A stretch of 64,000 nt of DNA from contig JAPWDM010000006.1 in assembly GCA_035578155.1 (NCBI GenBank), forward strand, positions 16,384,305-16,448,304. The letters run 5' to 3'. Positions 23,118-35,615 of the stretch are shown here, piece by piece (within the stretch, counting starts at the first letter, position 1; every line of letters starts with the position of its first letter). A model generated the notes under the pieces. The model was not told the DNA's origin, did not search any database, and saw only the letters and a list, made by a program, of their open reading frames with translations. The translations under genes and the position numbers were made by a program. Origin of the DNA: Brachynemurus nebulosus. Lineage: Eukaryota; Arthropoda; Insecta; Neuroptera; Myrmeleontidae.

Positions 23118-24105
23118 AATTTGATGCTTGTGTGAATATGAAGTGATTAGAATAAGTGTACAGTAATTGAACTATGCTCTAGAGACAAACTGTCCATTAA
23201 AAATTTCACACTGACGTCAGTACGTCACAAAAATATCATAAAATTCATAAACAAAGGCAAATACTTATCGTCTGTTTAAAAATGACAATTGAAAAAAACA
23301 GATAATATTCATAATACTCATCGTGCCATTAAAAGAATTATTATCGTATGATTAGTGACCGAATGATTATTATAATATTTCTAGAATTTATCATCTATTT
23401 CCTTGTTTATTCATAAAAATGAAATTGGCGTACTTTCCAACGCCGATTTACGGAAACAAATAATTCTATTATGCTAACTTTATTGTCACGTTGTCGTCCG
23501 AAAAAACGAGACAGAAAATTATTCGACAAAAACAAATCCCTTCAAAATTCAAACAAAAACGAATCCGTTAAAAACAGAGTCTGATCATAACACTGAACGT
23601 CTCGTATATAATGTATTAAACGAAAAATCTGACCTGATGAAATTGTGTAGAGAATGTAATGCTCTCTATATCGGCCAAACCAACAAAACGTTCGAAATCA
23701 CATATAAAGAACACAATCCATATTACAATTCCTTTGTTTTAGGTGTTTTATTGTATCATCTTCAAATGTCCTATTTTTATTGAATTTTACCTATATAGGT
23801 ACCATCCAGGAGCGTAGATACATTTTGCTAATGCTCCCCAAGGAATTTTGATATAGTGCCCAATCAGGGCTAGCTACGCCACTGAATACATCTGTCTGTT
23901 CTTTATTCAAAAGTTTTCGATTCTTCCATTTTGATGGTCGATTTATTTACTTTGATAAGGAAACACTTTGCAGCTGGGTTACTTCCGTTCATCTTGCCAT
24001 CTGCTTTATCTACATTTTAAATTACGGCGGGGATGCTGCGGGAATTACATTAATATACGATTCAATTTTGCTTTTACCTCGTCGAAAATTAATTATTAAC
24101 TTCCC
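23118..24105. other. Intergenic stretch around the Penelope-like remnant
   Basis: Apart from the GIY-YIG remnant, no coding frame is supported. Sequence after it (to ~23930) may be the element's 3' region. Confidence 0.35.
23607..23725 (+). pseudogene. Penelope-like element remnant, GIY-YIG endonuclease segment
   Basis: In-frame translation gives a short segment with LCRECNALYIGQTNKTFE, then TYKEH. This is the Cys-x2-Cys...YIGQT...F...EH signature of the C-terminal GIY-YIG domain of Penelope-like retroelements. The start of the domain is degenerate and the catalytic Arg after F is not visible. No reverse transcriptase domain is found nearby. The non-coding sequence downstream (ATTTTACCTATATAGGTA.CAT) also follows the second remnant at 37044, so the two come from one family. 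Confidence 0.6.
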
Positions 24106-24819
24106 ATAGGAAGTTACTGTAATGGGTTCGATTTTACGAATCGCTAATTTTGACATATTTCCACGTTTCAAAGTCACTAGAATCCGAATCCATCGTTTTT
24201 AGCGTGATGTCTGTGTGTGCGTTCGTTAGTTCGTTCGTTCGTGAATTTTTTTTCGTCTCGCATATCTTGAGAACAAATGATGATATCAACTCCGAACTAA
24301 TTTCATTACATGGGTAATCAAAAAATGAAGACCGGATAAAGTTTTCAGCAAATTCGGATTAGCGGTTTGTTTTTTGTGGTAAAAAAACGGAATTAACTTG
24401 ATTAAGATAACATAGATTATATGGATTTTTTACCATAACATTATTATATAATGGCCTAAGAACCTTCCTTGATGTTAAAAACGCCAGTATTTTATTACAA
24501 AATTTAAAAAAAAAAAAAGAAATAAGAAACTTGAAAAAATTAGTTTTTTGCCAAAATATATTTTGTCTCGCATATCTTGAGAACAAATGATGTTATCATT
24601 TGTTTGATAAGGGTGGATCCCCCACCCTTAGGTACAGAAGGGTACCTAAGGGTGGTGTCCCCCACCCTGGTATGGTGCAAGGGACAAAGCCTCTATCGGG
24701 GGCCCAGGGGAGGAGTCGTCTGAAATGAAAAAAGAATTATTTATGTACAGTAGTCTCTAGTCTTTAAGGACACCCAATGGGAAGTTGACACTGTGGGTAG
24801 ACCTGTCCCCCAAATTTTT
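24106..24819 (+). repeat. Repeat family F, full copy 1
   Basis: Begins with a short palindrome TAACTTCCCATAGGAAGTTA, then AATGGGT.CGATTTTACGAA and CGTTCGT repeats. A TCTCGCATATCTTGAGAACA block occurs twice about 320 bp apart. It ends CCAATGGGAAGTTGACA...GTAGACCTGTCCCCCAAA. About 710 bp, shared with 28886-29594. Class unknown. The minus-strand 75-codon frame in it also occurs in copy 2 and simply reflects the repeat. This copy has an extra AAGGGTGG...CCCACCCT duplication near 24630. Confidence 0.7.
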
Positions 24820-25597
24820 GGATTTGGTTTTAAAACCAATTAGAGCGAATAAAATGTTAGTTAACCTTTCGACAAATTAGAATACCATTTTTTAAGGTTT
24901 ATTGATAATTAATAAATTTAACATAATTTTTGATTGAAATCCATCAGTTCCAGTGTCAAATCAAATAATTATCGCGAGAACCGTAACGATGTCAGTGGCA
25001 TTTCAACAAAAAAATCATTGATAATGAAAAAAAAAAATCGAATAATAAATATTAAATTACATATTTAAATAGTTGTTTGACCTTAAGGAATATTAGAATT
25101 TTAACAAAAATTCGTAGACTACAAGGTATTTAACTGTTCAAGTGTCCGCTAGGTGTAATTAAAATTTTTCGAAAAAAATGACAAATTGATAACGGAATAA
25201 TAAATGTTTATTTTGTCTGTATATCTTGTTCGCATAAAGAACCTTTGTTTACAACAGACTAATCTAAAATTCTTTACATTCTAAAAATATGTATCATAGC
25301 GGAAATTAATTTTGATACATGATTTTCTTTTAGCATTTTTCAAACATTTCGAATTATCTGACTTTAACAAGACCATAACTAATTGTAAATTACAGAATCA
25401 AAAAAATTTCAAAATTATGACATCAAATTAAATAATTTTATACCTTCTTGTAAACAAAGGATATATGTATTAAGTAACTTTACTGAGAGTTATTTTTTTA
25501 TGAATATTTTTTACATATTGATAAAATTCTTGCGATTCAATTATAATATTTTTATTCACTAAAAAAAAATGTTGTTTTTTTTTATACCATGGGAATT

Positions 25598-25760
25598 AGA
25601 TTTTTTGTCAGGGTAAAAAGTAACCTACGCTTTTCTCCATTCTCTCAGCTATCTCTACGCAAAGTTTCAAGTCGATTGTCTAAATTTCTGAGGCGTGAAC
25701 GTGAAACAAACGTACAAATAAATTCACTTTTGTATTTATAATATTAGTCAAGATGTGTGA
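25598..25760 (+). repeat. LINE/SINE-type 3' tail remnant
   Basis: GGGTAAAAAGTAACCTACGC, CAAAGTTTCAAGTCGATTG, CGTGAA.CGTGAAACAAACG and a final TTATAATATTAGTCAAG follow the order seen in common insect retroelement 3' tails. Related segments recur three times at 36320-36660. Confidence 0.5.
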
Positions 25761-25800
25761 GTTATAATTTTACCCCTGACAACTACTAAGGGTTAAAAGA

Positions 25801-25905
25801 AATAATAAACAAATACTTTACAAACACCAAAAAGTGGTATTTTGCAAAGTAAAGTATTTGTTTATTATTTACAAATATGGAATACCATAAAGTAACGCTC
25901 AAATA
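25801..25905. repeat. Repeat family G copy with 20-bp hairpin
   Basis: AATAATAAACAAATACTTTA (25801-25820) is perfectly inverted at 25850-25869. AAAGTGGTATTTTGCAAAGT lies in the loop and ATGGAATACCATAAAGTAA follows. The same motif order occurs at 52887-52957 and 62195-62273. Confidence 0.6.
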
Positions 25906-25997
25906 TATTAATATGGTTAAAAGAAACCTTCGAAGCTACACATAATATGTACATACTAATGTGTATCGATGCGTTAACCAAATTCGTTAAAGTACAT

Positions 25998-26408
25998 TTA
26001 ACCCTTTGGAGGCGTCCGGTGTCATACACCCCCCAAAAAAAACATATGGTTTAAGAATGAAACATAAATTTTTATCTTCAATTAACAACAATAATAAAAA
26101 CTAGAACCTTCTACTCACTTTTTAAAATAATGTTTATACCTATATATTAAAATTCACTTTTAATAAAACACCTTCAAAGTATTTGTCAAATTAAAAAAAC
26201 AATGAAAACAAAAAGAAATAATTAATTTAAAAAACTAACAATAGCTTTAAAAAAAAAACATTTATTATTAAATATTCACAAAGAAATTTTATTGTACACT
26301 TTTAGTAATTAAATATGTAATTACTCAACGTTTATTACAAAATCAAATGAAACAGTAAAAAATTTAAAAGTTCTATTTTTTTACACTCGGACGCGCGATA
26401 TGTCTTAA
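25998..26408. mobile_element. Possible piggyBac-like MITE (TTAA)
   Basis: TTAA at 25998-26001 and 26405-26408 flank 403 bp. The left end CCCTTTGGAGGCGTCCGGTG and the inverted right end GACATATCGCGCGTCCGAGT share GCGTCCG.GT. Starting with CCCTTTG after TTAA is typical of piggyBac. Interior AT-rich, no frame. Confidence 0.5.
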
Positions 26409-27300
26409 CTACAGCCAGCTGTAGTTTACTACTAGTGCGGCGATTCGCGAATAACAACAGTTCTTGAGGAAATAAAACTCAATCATGTGAATTAAGTGTA
26501 ATATATACGTGATATACGCAAGTACTACCATGATACATACAGTATACATATTTCATTTATTAGTTGAATGTACACTTGAACTCCAATTAAATTGCCACGT
26601 AAAACATGTTTTAATAGTGGGGGTAAATATATAGTAAAGGCTTTTGTTTGAATATAAATTAAGTAGGTTAGTGACTTGAGCAGAGTAATAAACTATAATC
26701 ATTTGAATTTTGATAAAATTTTGTATATTTTTATCATTTTTTTCTGTCGTATCAAAATTCGTTACTGATGATTAAACTCTTTTAACCATAGAGTAATAGA
26801 GACAACATATCTATGCCTACACTACTGGAACCAGTGTAACATGTAAGAGATAGACAATATGTTGTATACACACACTGGCTTTACATTGTATTAGTGCGAT
26901 TTTGTGTATTTGTGTGAGTAACGCAGATAGTAGGGGGCGGTCACGTGGGTCAGACACCACACGCATGTACTAGGGGATGTAACCGATGTAACAATACCAA
27001 CAACAATCAAGTCCAATATCGTGTGGTTGATCTTCAATCATCGACTGCGACTGACAAACTGACAACTAAGAAGCCTAATGAGCACAGAAGTACACGCTCG
27101 TGATTTCAGAAAAGAGATAGTTGCGGGATCTCTGTCCTCTGTGCTTTTAACCTTTAACCGGTAAGGTGATGTGTGTGAGTCGTATACAAATATATTCTTT
27201 CAGTTTTCTTCCTCCCTGTTCGCTTTTGTTAACTGAACGTTTGCACAGGTTTGTGTATTCTTTTATGGTTTCGGGCAAATTTTACCCTGCCATGCCGTAT
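26409..27300. other. GC-richer region, candidate promoter/5' exon
   Basis: Base composition is visibly more balanced than in the flanks, especially 26800-27170. TTTAACCG|GTAAGG at about 27150-27164 is a good plus-strand splice donor, but no translation is recognised and no matching acceptor can be assigned. It may belong to a non-coding 5' exon of either strand. Confidence 0.2.
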
Positions 27301-27894
27301 GTAATTTTCCTATTCTCTTTACAATTCCAATTTCGTGAAAAATGAAAAAAAAAACAATATCGAAAACCTATAAGCACCTTCAAATTTCAAGTTTCTGACA
27401 TCGAAATTATGGTTTTTGAAAGTTTTAAAGATTTTTATATACGTGATGACGTCATCAAGTTCAACTTTTTTAAGTTCAATTAATAATGAATTTTGAGTAG
27501 TTTGCGTGCAAAATTTTCATTTTTCCTGTAAAAATAGTCATGTTCGTTCAAAAAAAAAATTTTAATCCTTTTTCCGGATGTTTTCTGGTGAAGATTCTTC
27601 GAGTCTAGACTCGAATTGTGCATCTATTGTACATCCTCTTCACCTTAAAATTATTGTAATTTGATTGCTACCCATTCCACCTGTCTGTACACCTAGCCAC
27701 TTCACCTTTAACTTAATAAAATGAAACAGAATGACATCATATACACAAAACTCAAATTCTCTCTCTTACTCATACAAAAATTAACTACACACCTTAGTAG
27801 CCAGCCTAGCTATTTAATTAAAACTCTGTATTGATTAACTTTGCAATATTCTGTTTTATATATTGGTATGGATTAAAATATAACACGTGTTTAC

Positions 27895-28025
27895 GACACA
27901 TTTGAAAGTCGTACAACTGAATAACGCGCGAGACGCGCGATATTGTTTTAGCGCGCCGATTGGTGGAATAATTGTCACATCAGTGACGTACAGTGACGCG
28001 ATGTGTGTGTGTGCTTGATGTACTC
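27895..28025. promoter_or_regulatory. CpG-rich patch with CCAAT-type box, possible promoter
   Basis: A short run of CpG-rich sequence (ACGCGCGAGACGCGCG, GCGCGCC) is followed by GATTGGTGGA (inverted CCAAT) and two ACGTCAC/TGACGT-like half sites. It is unlike anything in the surrounding 5 kb. Speculative. Confidence 0.2.
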
Positions 28026-28885
28026 AATGTGCTCAATAGAAGGCTATAATGGCTATAATATAGCCTATGTAGTGGGTAAAAATGCTGATCTTGTTGTATG
28101 TACTGGAAAAAAAAAATTAAACAAAGAAATGATGATTCATAAGAATTGTTAGCTATAAAATATTCTATGTATTCATACCAGTAATTATATTAATAAATTT
28201 TTCATTGGAAAAACAGAATTTTCATCAATAAATAGTTTCACCGAAGTCTCCAAGATACGAGAAACGACTTTTTTTGTGATAGTTTAAAATTTCCGTTTAT
28301 AGGTACCTAAGTATTTTATTGTATTTTTATTTTTGTGGACAGTGTACGACAGTGCCAAGCTATACCACCAGAGGCGCTGAAAAACCTCAAAAGTAAAAAC
28401 ACAAATAATAAAAAATTTACCCAATATTTTTCAGTAGTTAGACTTTTTTTACAGCTTGAAGTATATTTGTTACAGTTTGGACCTGACTTTTAAATTGAGT
28501 ATTTCGTAAACGGGGCTTAAAAATGAAAAATGGTAAAAGAAAACGCGATTTAATTTTAAGAACCCTTTTGTAACGATTTCCAATACGATGTAGTACGTGA
28601 AAGAGAAATTTTCATCTCCACTTTTCAAAACGGAAAAGAATCTTTTTCGGCTGTGGGTCAATTAAAATAATGTACACCTGTACCATGTGCAGACAAAATT
28701 TCATGTCCACAATCCAAAAGATATAGGAATTATGGAGGATGTGACAAACGGACAGACATAACGAAATTCTGAAACTTTTCATGTCACCCTAAATCATGGG
28801 AGGGGGGTAAACATTGTTCAGACTGTAACGCCAGAACTTGCTTTATCCTGACACTATCTCTTCAAAACCATAAAAATTCACTTTA

Positions 28886-29594
28886 TTAACTTCCCATAGG
28901 AAGTTATTGTAATGGGTCCGATTTTACGAATCGCTAATTTTGACATATCTCCACGTTTCAAGGTCACTAGAATCCGAATCCATCGTTTTTAGCGTGATGT
29001 CTATGTGTGCGTTCGTTAGTTCGTTCGTGAATTCTTTTTCGTCTCGCATATCTCGAGAACAAATGATGGTATCAACTCCGGACTAATTTCATTAGATGCG
29101 TAATCAAAAAATGAAGACCGGATAAAGTTTTCAGCAAATTCGGATTAGCCGTTTGTTTTTTGGGGTAAAAAAAAAAACAGAATTAACTTTATTAAGATAA
29201 CATATATTATATGGATTTTTTACCATAACATTATTATATAATGGCCTAAGAACTTTCCTTGATGTTAAAAACGCCAGTATATTATTATAAAATTTAAAAA
29301 AAACAAACAAACAAACAAAAAAACAAAATAAGAAACTGTTTTTGAAATATATTTTGTCTCGCATATCTTGAGAGCAAATGATGTTATCATTTGTTTGATA
29401 AGGGTGGAGCCGCCACTCTTAGGTACAGAAGGCGAAGCCCCCGGTATGGTGCAAGGGGCAAAGCCTCTATCGGGGGCCCCGGGGGAGAAGTTGCCCGAAA
29501 TGGAAAAAGAATTATTTATGTACAGTAGTCTCTAGTCTTTAAGGACACCCAATGGGAAGTTGACAGTGTGGGTAGACCTGTCCCCCAAATTTTT
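28886..29594 (+). repeat. Repeat family F, full copy 2
   Basis: Matches 24106-24819 from TTAACTTCCCATAGG to GACCTGTCCCCCAAATTTTT with small indels, lacking the GGGTGG duplication of copy 1. The 77-codon minus-strand frame 29131-29364 is the counterpart of that in copy 1. Confidence 0.7.
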
Positions 29595-30354
29595 CAAATT
29601 TTAATTTATTAAAACTTAAGCCTTTTAAGAGAAAAAGGTCTTTAAATGTCCGTCAGATAAAAACAGAAAAAAAAAACAATATATTTTTCTGTTAATTAAC
29701 AAAATGCGTGTTTTTTGTTTGCTGAAAAAAAAAATTATGGATAATATGAATTTTGGAATGAACCTGTACGAGCACAGTTAGTAGTAATATAACATAACAT
29801 AAATCCCATGGTGTAGGCGCGGGGAATGGTAAAATCAATGGTAGACGCTAATGGTCCAAAACTTTTAAACATTATTCTTTATAGTGTTATACGTTTAATA
29901 TATTTTACCGGTGCTGCCACCATCAACTGCGACGTCACCTACCATAATAATATTATAGTTATATGTCATCATTAAGTTTCATTTTAGGGTATTAAATTTC
30001 GTTACTTCAACTGTTTTGCAAGTCTGTCATTTATTTAATGAAAACGTTAAATACCTTAATGTTTAATTTCCATCGTTAAACAATATCTAAAAAGTATTTT
30101 TTCTTTTTCTTATTTAGTAATCTTTCGATATCATTTTAAGGTGGTTACACGTTAAAAATCATTATCACAAATTAAAATTGGTTAATTGTCAAATTTTTCA
30201 TCTCCAAAATCCTTTTTTTTCCTTTATTACTATTTTTTTAATTTTTATTTTTAACGAATTTTCGAATCGAAAATTCTGAGTTCCATAGAAGTCGAAAATG
30301 ACATTCACTAAAATTGTTATATATATATACGTATATATGTATGTATTTATGTAT
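29595..30354. other. Intergenic stretch, no gene recognised
   Basis: AT-rich apart from a short GC-richer patch near 29810-29960. No frame or paired termini found; ends in a TATATA/GTATG simple repeat that borders family E. Confidence 0.35.
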
Positions 30355-30693
30355 CAGCACGATAACTCTCCAGCAAAACATTCTACTTTTATGAAATTTG
30401 GTGAAAACATTGAAAGTCTAAAAATCTTGGATAAGTTCTTCAGCCAGACACATCCGATACTCGGAACATGATTTTTTGGGCATTTTTCGTGAAAAACATA
30501 AATTTTTTGCCCAATAAAATTTCCCCAATTTCAAAAGTTTTTGCGGCTTTTTTACACCACTAGAAAGAGGAGAAAAAAATATATAAAAAAGGTTTTTGAA
30601 CTATTTTTCTATATAAACTGGTTTCCGAGAAAAATTAATTTTTGTAAACGAAAATTCGCTATGTTATCCAGGACGCTGCGACAGAGGTATTTT
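30355..30693 (+). repeat. Repeat family E, copy 2
   Basis: Aligns with 16913-17241 from CACGATAACTCTC to CTGCGACAGAGGTATT with many substitutions. The 77-codon frame 30541-30774 reads through its right end and is not supported as a gene. Confidence 0.65.
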
Positions 30694-31091
30694 AAAACCG
30701 AAACAGAATTAGATATTTTTCTGGTTCTCTCTATACATATGTTCTATGAATTTGTTAATGAAAATAAATTATAGTTTTGTTAATTTGTTGTTTGTTTGTT
30801 GTTTTGTTTACGTATTTTAATTCCAGCTAGATTTGGAGGTGTGTCTATATTCTGTTTACATCGAATGCACGCTATTAAACTTTAGATAGAACAAATACTA
30901 CATCATAATAATATGCGTTCAATTTACAATGCATTTTTCAATACATAATATTTAAATGGCGGGAAAATGCACATGGCATTTACACATGCTAATTAATTTC
31001 GTTCTTAGCGGTAAACAGACTTGTTATTGGCAATTTTTTTTTTTCAAATATAATTATGTTTTTCCGAGAAATTATTATTATTAATTATTAC

Positions 31092-32363
31092 TATAGTCCG
31101 GATAAAATAATTTTTCACAGGACCGGCTTAACGATTTCAGTGTAATACTGTTAAACTGCTTGTATTTATGTATGAGTCTGCTAGAGCAAATAATGTTCCT
31201 TTACATACATACATACATAAACTGATTAAATTAAATCGAATTAACATATGTTTTAGAAAATATTACTAATTTTTCCTTAAAAAATGTTCATACAAAACTA
31301 GTATATCTTGCCAACAAACTATACACAAATAAAAGTATACATATTAAGAAAAGAAGATGTAACGTTAATCATGTGTTATCTAATAATTAATAAAATATTA
31401 TAGAGGTATTTATTTCATTTTTGCTAACTAATATTTTTTTTTTGTATATACTTTTGAGCATTGAATAAATAGTGGGAATACACTTATATACACAATCTAT
31501 ATTATGAAAATGAAAAGTGACTGAAGTGTTGACGAATATGGATGGTTAAACAAGAGGGGATTTAAAATTTTTCTAGATTAACTGATGTTATATTTGTTAG
31601 TATAAATATTTTTAGAACATTTATTAATAAATACTCTCAAATTACAACAAAAATCACATAAAAATTAAAAAATATTCATTACCATCGATAGTTTGTAGGT
31701 ATTCTGTGTTTGTAGATTATCAAAAGTGTTAATCAATATGACGATTTTGCTTCAAAAAAATAATATCTAAAAAAAAATTGTATGGTCCATACAAATATTC
31801 TAATATCAATAGTATCTGTGGTTAAAAATACAAATAATACATACGTACATATTTATACGTACAACACGTACGATGTCATCAAAATGATGTTTTTTTTATG
31901 GGTTTGAATGAAATGTACAACTAGATTAAATATTGCTTGATTTACATTGCATGTGTATGTACCTATGAAGAAAACTAAAAATTTTAAAAAATTGTAAACA
32001 AGGTACATATATAAAATTTTAAAAAGTTAAAAAGAGATAAGGAGTTTGTTTATCAATTGATGCTGAAAGACAGCCGCAAGACAATAAATTTTGTTTTATA
32101 TGTACCTGCCAGCTAGTTAGACAAATAAATATTGCAAAACTTTAATTCAACAAAATTTGGGGCCCCATTTTATTTTTGATATAAATCTCACATAATAAAA
32201 TTTTTCTAAAAAGTTTTTGCTTCTCTATGTTGAATTTCAGTAAATTTTCAGAATTCTGTTATTTCTATTGTAGCAGACTCATACATAAATACAAACAGTC
32301 TAACAGTATTACACTGAAATCGTTAAGCCGGTCCTGTGAAAAATTATTTCATCCGGTCTATAA
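31092..32363. mobile_element. DNA-transposon-like element with ~95-bp terminal inverted repeats
   Basis: 31093-31188 (TATAGTCCGGATAAAATAAT, ACAGGACCGGCTTAACGATT ... GTATGAGTCTGCTA) is mirrored by 32266-32362. The interior of about 1.07 kb is AT-rich with no transposase frame. The 81-codon frame 32227-32472 includes the right terminus and is coincidental. Confidence 0.75.
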
Positions 32364-33012
32364 TTATTACATACTCAAAATACATAGCTTGTTTTTCAAA
32401 TTCCGAAATGAAAAATATGTAATAGTTAGGTACCGGGATTCTTCGGACAGGTCAGGACCGTACTTATTTTAATAAAATTTTGCAACTAAATTACATTGAA
32501 TTATGCACATTTGAATGAATATAATTGGTCAAAAATTACATTTTTCATCACTTAGAATACTAACAGCATTTTTTATTTGACGAAAGTAAGATAATTCAAA
32601 AAATCGTAAAAATTTTTGTAAAATATATTGAAAAGTTGTTGAATATTTAGACGGTCCACTATAATAGCTAAGACGTACGTATTTACTAAGATTTTTTATT
32701 ATTGAAAAACAAACTTTTAACAAGCAACTATACTTCTATCTTTCAAAATTGAAAACAATAAAAAAAGATGAATTTATTTAATTTAAATGACATGTCACAT
32801 AAATCACATACATAATATAAACAAAAATACTTTTGATAGTCAATTAAAATTACAGTGGCACTTTTCAATTGTGCAGGTAATAAATAAAAGAAAAAAAGGA
32901 TGTTTACATAAAATACGTATAAATAATATTTTGGTACACATATGTATGTGTGTGTATGTAACTTGTGTACGTTGTTTTTATGAAAATATTTTCAACTTTT
33001 AGTCACATTGAG

Positions 33013-33126
33013 TGCAATATGTATATATTTTGTTTATTGTGTTTAGCATATGAATCTGTTCTGCAAGACAGAGAAGGAAATATGGTGTTCATTCCAGGTG
33101 TTCATATTCCAAACAAAATAAAAAGC

Positions 33127-33222
<96 letters not shown>

Positions 33223-33303
33223 CACCATATTTCCTTCTCTGTTTTGCAGAACAGATTCATATGCTAAACGCAATAAACAAAATATACAAAATATACCTGC
33301 ATA
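33013..33303. repeat. (TA)n microsatellite enclosed by ~80-bp inverted arms
   Basis: ATGAATCTGTTCTGCAAGAC... GTGTTCAT (33050-33095) is inverted at 33219-33262, and the pairing continues outward to about 33013 and 33303. Between them is a run of about 45 TA units (33130-33219), itself self-complementary. The long YIYIY frames on both strands are artefacts. Confidence 0.9.
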
Positions 33304-34076
33304 TGCTAAAGACGAAACTGTCTGAGCCGAAAGAAATCCGATACATGGTAATATTTGTTTGTTTTGTAAATACTTACCAGTGCGTATGTACTAAATCGTT
33401 ATATATAGAGCCCGGACACTATAGTGTACTATAAATCATCCTGTCAAAAAATTGAATGTTCTTCAGTAGCGCAAAAACAAGTATGGGGGGCTAAAAAATG
33501 AAAATAAACTGTAATTTCAAAATCTATAGTCATTTACAAATTTTAATTGTTATCATGTAAATGCAAAGAAAAATGATACTTTCAGTGAAGTGTAGCACAC
33601 CTTATTAACATATTAATTTTCAACAAAAGAGTAGTCCAATACTGGCTAGATGCCTTGATGTTAGTTGCAACTAATAATTAATAACCAATGACAAAAATAT
33701 TTTTTTTTTTTGCAACTAATGACTGAAAAATTCAACTATTAGTATTAACTATTAAGTAATTTAGCTTTTAGTTGTAGTTATTAGTAATATTAAGTAGGTA
33801 TGAAGTTTATTGAAATTATCGTAGAAGTAAAAAAGTAGGAAAATATTTTATCTTCTGATTATTTATTGAACATAAAAACGTAATAAACCAACATGAGTAA
33901 CAATATAAAAAATCGCAACTGTAAGTTTAAAATAATTGGATACTATTTGCAATCTGTTTTCGATCGAAAGATTTTGATAACGAAAAATAAGTATAATTTA
34001 TAGTACATATTATATATCTGAAAGAATACTTCCTTTCCTTATATCATCCATTTTGGAAATATCGTTATTTTCGATA

Positions 34077-34880
34077 TCGATAATTTTCGATAACGAAAAG
34101 TAGGTTCTGACAGTGGCGATACGTTCGGAATACCCACAACTTGCTTCGCTTAAGCCTTCAAAAATTTCGTTATTTTTGAGCTACGACGCACCGTTTAGGA
34201 GATATTTATGATTAAAGTTTTCGATAGCGAAAGTTAACGAAAAGTAGTTTTTTAAAACATTGTTCTGTTACTGACCAGATCAATGGGACTAAAGGAGCCT
34301 AAATTAACTAGTTATAACCAGTTTATGACAAGTTACGCGGTATCGATAATTTTCGATAACGAAAAGTAGGTTCTGACAGTCGCAATACGTTCGGAATACC
34401 CACAACTTGCTTCGTTTAAGCCTTCAAAAATTTCGTTATTTTTGAGCTACGACGCACCGTTTAGGAGATATTTACGATTAAAGTTTTCGATAGCGAAAGT
34501 TAACGAACGGTAGTTTTTTTAAAAATTGTTCTGTTACTGACCAGATCAATGGGACTAACAGAGCCTAAATTAACTAGTTATAACCAATTTATGACAAGTT
34601 ACGCGGTATCGATAATTTTCGATAACGAAAAGTAGGTTCTGACAGTCGCAATACGTTCGGAATACCCACAACTTGCTTCGCTTAAGCCTTCAAAAATTTC
34701 GTTATTTTTGAGCTACGACGCACCGTTTAGGAGATATTTACGATTAAAAAGTTTACGATTGCAAAAAGTAACGATTTGTCATTTTTTTAAAAATACACTA
34801 TCGTTGACCAAATCAACGGGACTAATGGAGCTTAAATTCATCAATTATAACCAGTTTATGATAAATAATTCGTTATCTTT
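34077..34880. repeat. Tandem array, three ~266-276-bp units
   Basis: Each unit begins TCGATAATTTTCGATAACGA (34077, 34343, 34619) and includes TAGGTTCTGACAGT, CGGAATACCCACAACTTGCT, GAGCTACGACGCACCG and CTGACCAGATCAATGGGACT. The first two are near identical; the third diverges at its right end. Single diverged units occur head-to-head at 37616-37925. Confidence 0.85.
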
Positions 34881-34884
34881 GCTA

Positions 34885-35615
34885 GTTCTCGAACTAGCTA
34901 GTGCTAATTTTCGAATAGAAACTTTTGTCAAATCTTTTCACCTGTATTCAATCTGTTTTTCGATGACTAAAAAAATGGTGAAGTAAATTTTTCGTAATCT
35001 TTGCTGATTTCCAGATAGAACATTCTCGAACTTTCGTTAGATTTCGCTACATGGATCCTTTTTAACTAACTAATTCGATGGTGAAATCAAGTTTTGGTTA
35101 TCTTATCTGATTTTCACATAGAATATTCTAGAACTTTTACCGAATTTCATTTTTTGGTCACTTTTTTGGTGAACAGTCTGATGGTGATGCCAAATTTTCA
35201 ATAATTTTTCTGATTTCCAAAAAGAATATTCTAGAACTATTGACGAATTCTGGTATTTGAACACTTTTCTGATGCCCAAACCGATGGTGAAGTTGGTTTT
35301 TGGCTATATTTTCTATTTTCAGAATAGAAGATTCTCGAACTTTTGTCGGATTCCGTTAATTGATCGCTTTTCGATGAAAAATGTGGTGGTGAAATCAGAT
35401 AGTCGATATTTTTTCTAATTTCCAAAAAGAATATTCTAAAACTTATTCTAAATATCGGTACTTGGTTATTTTTTCGTTGGTCAATCCATTGATTAAGGAT
35501 TTTTTATATCTTTTCTGATTATTGAAAAAATATTCTAGAACTTTTGCCAGATTTCGCTATTCAAGCATCTTTTCGATGACCAACCCAGTGGTGAAATCGA
35601 ATTATGTAATAGTTT
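34885..35615. repeat. Tandem array, about seven ~103-bp units
   Basis: The motif CTGATTTCCA.A.AGAA.ATTCT.GAACTTT recurs at about 34902, 35004, 35107, 35210, 35312, 35415 and 35515, with GATGGTGAA in each unit. The spacing is very regular (100-103 bp) although the sequence is strongly diverged. Confidence 0.8.

Noticed and set aside
32965..33273. Opposed 100- and 76-codon frames with YIYIY runs
   Set aside because: Translation of the TA hairpin; the two share sequence only because the region is palindromic.
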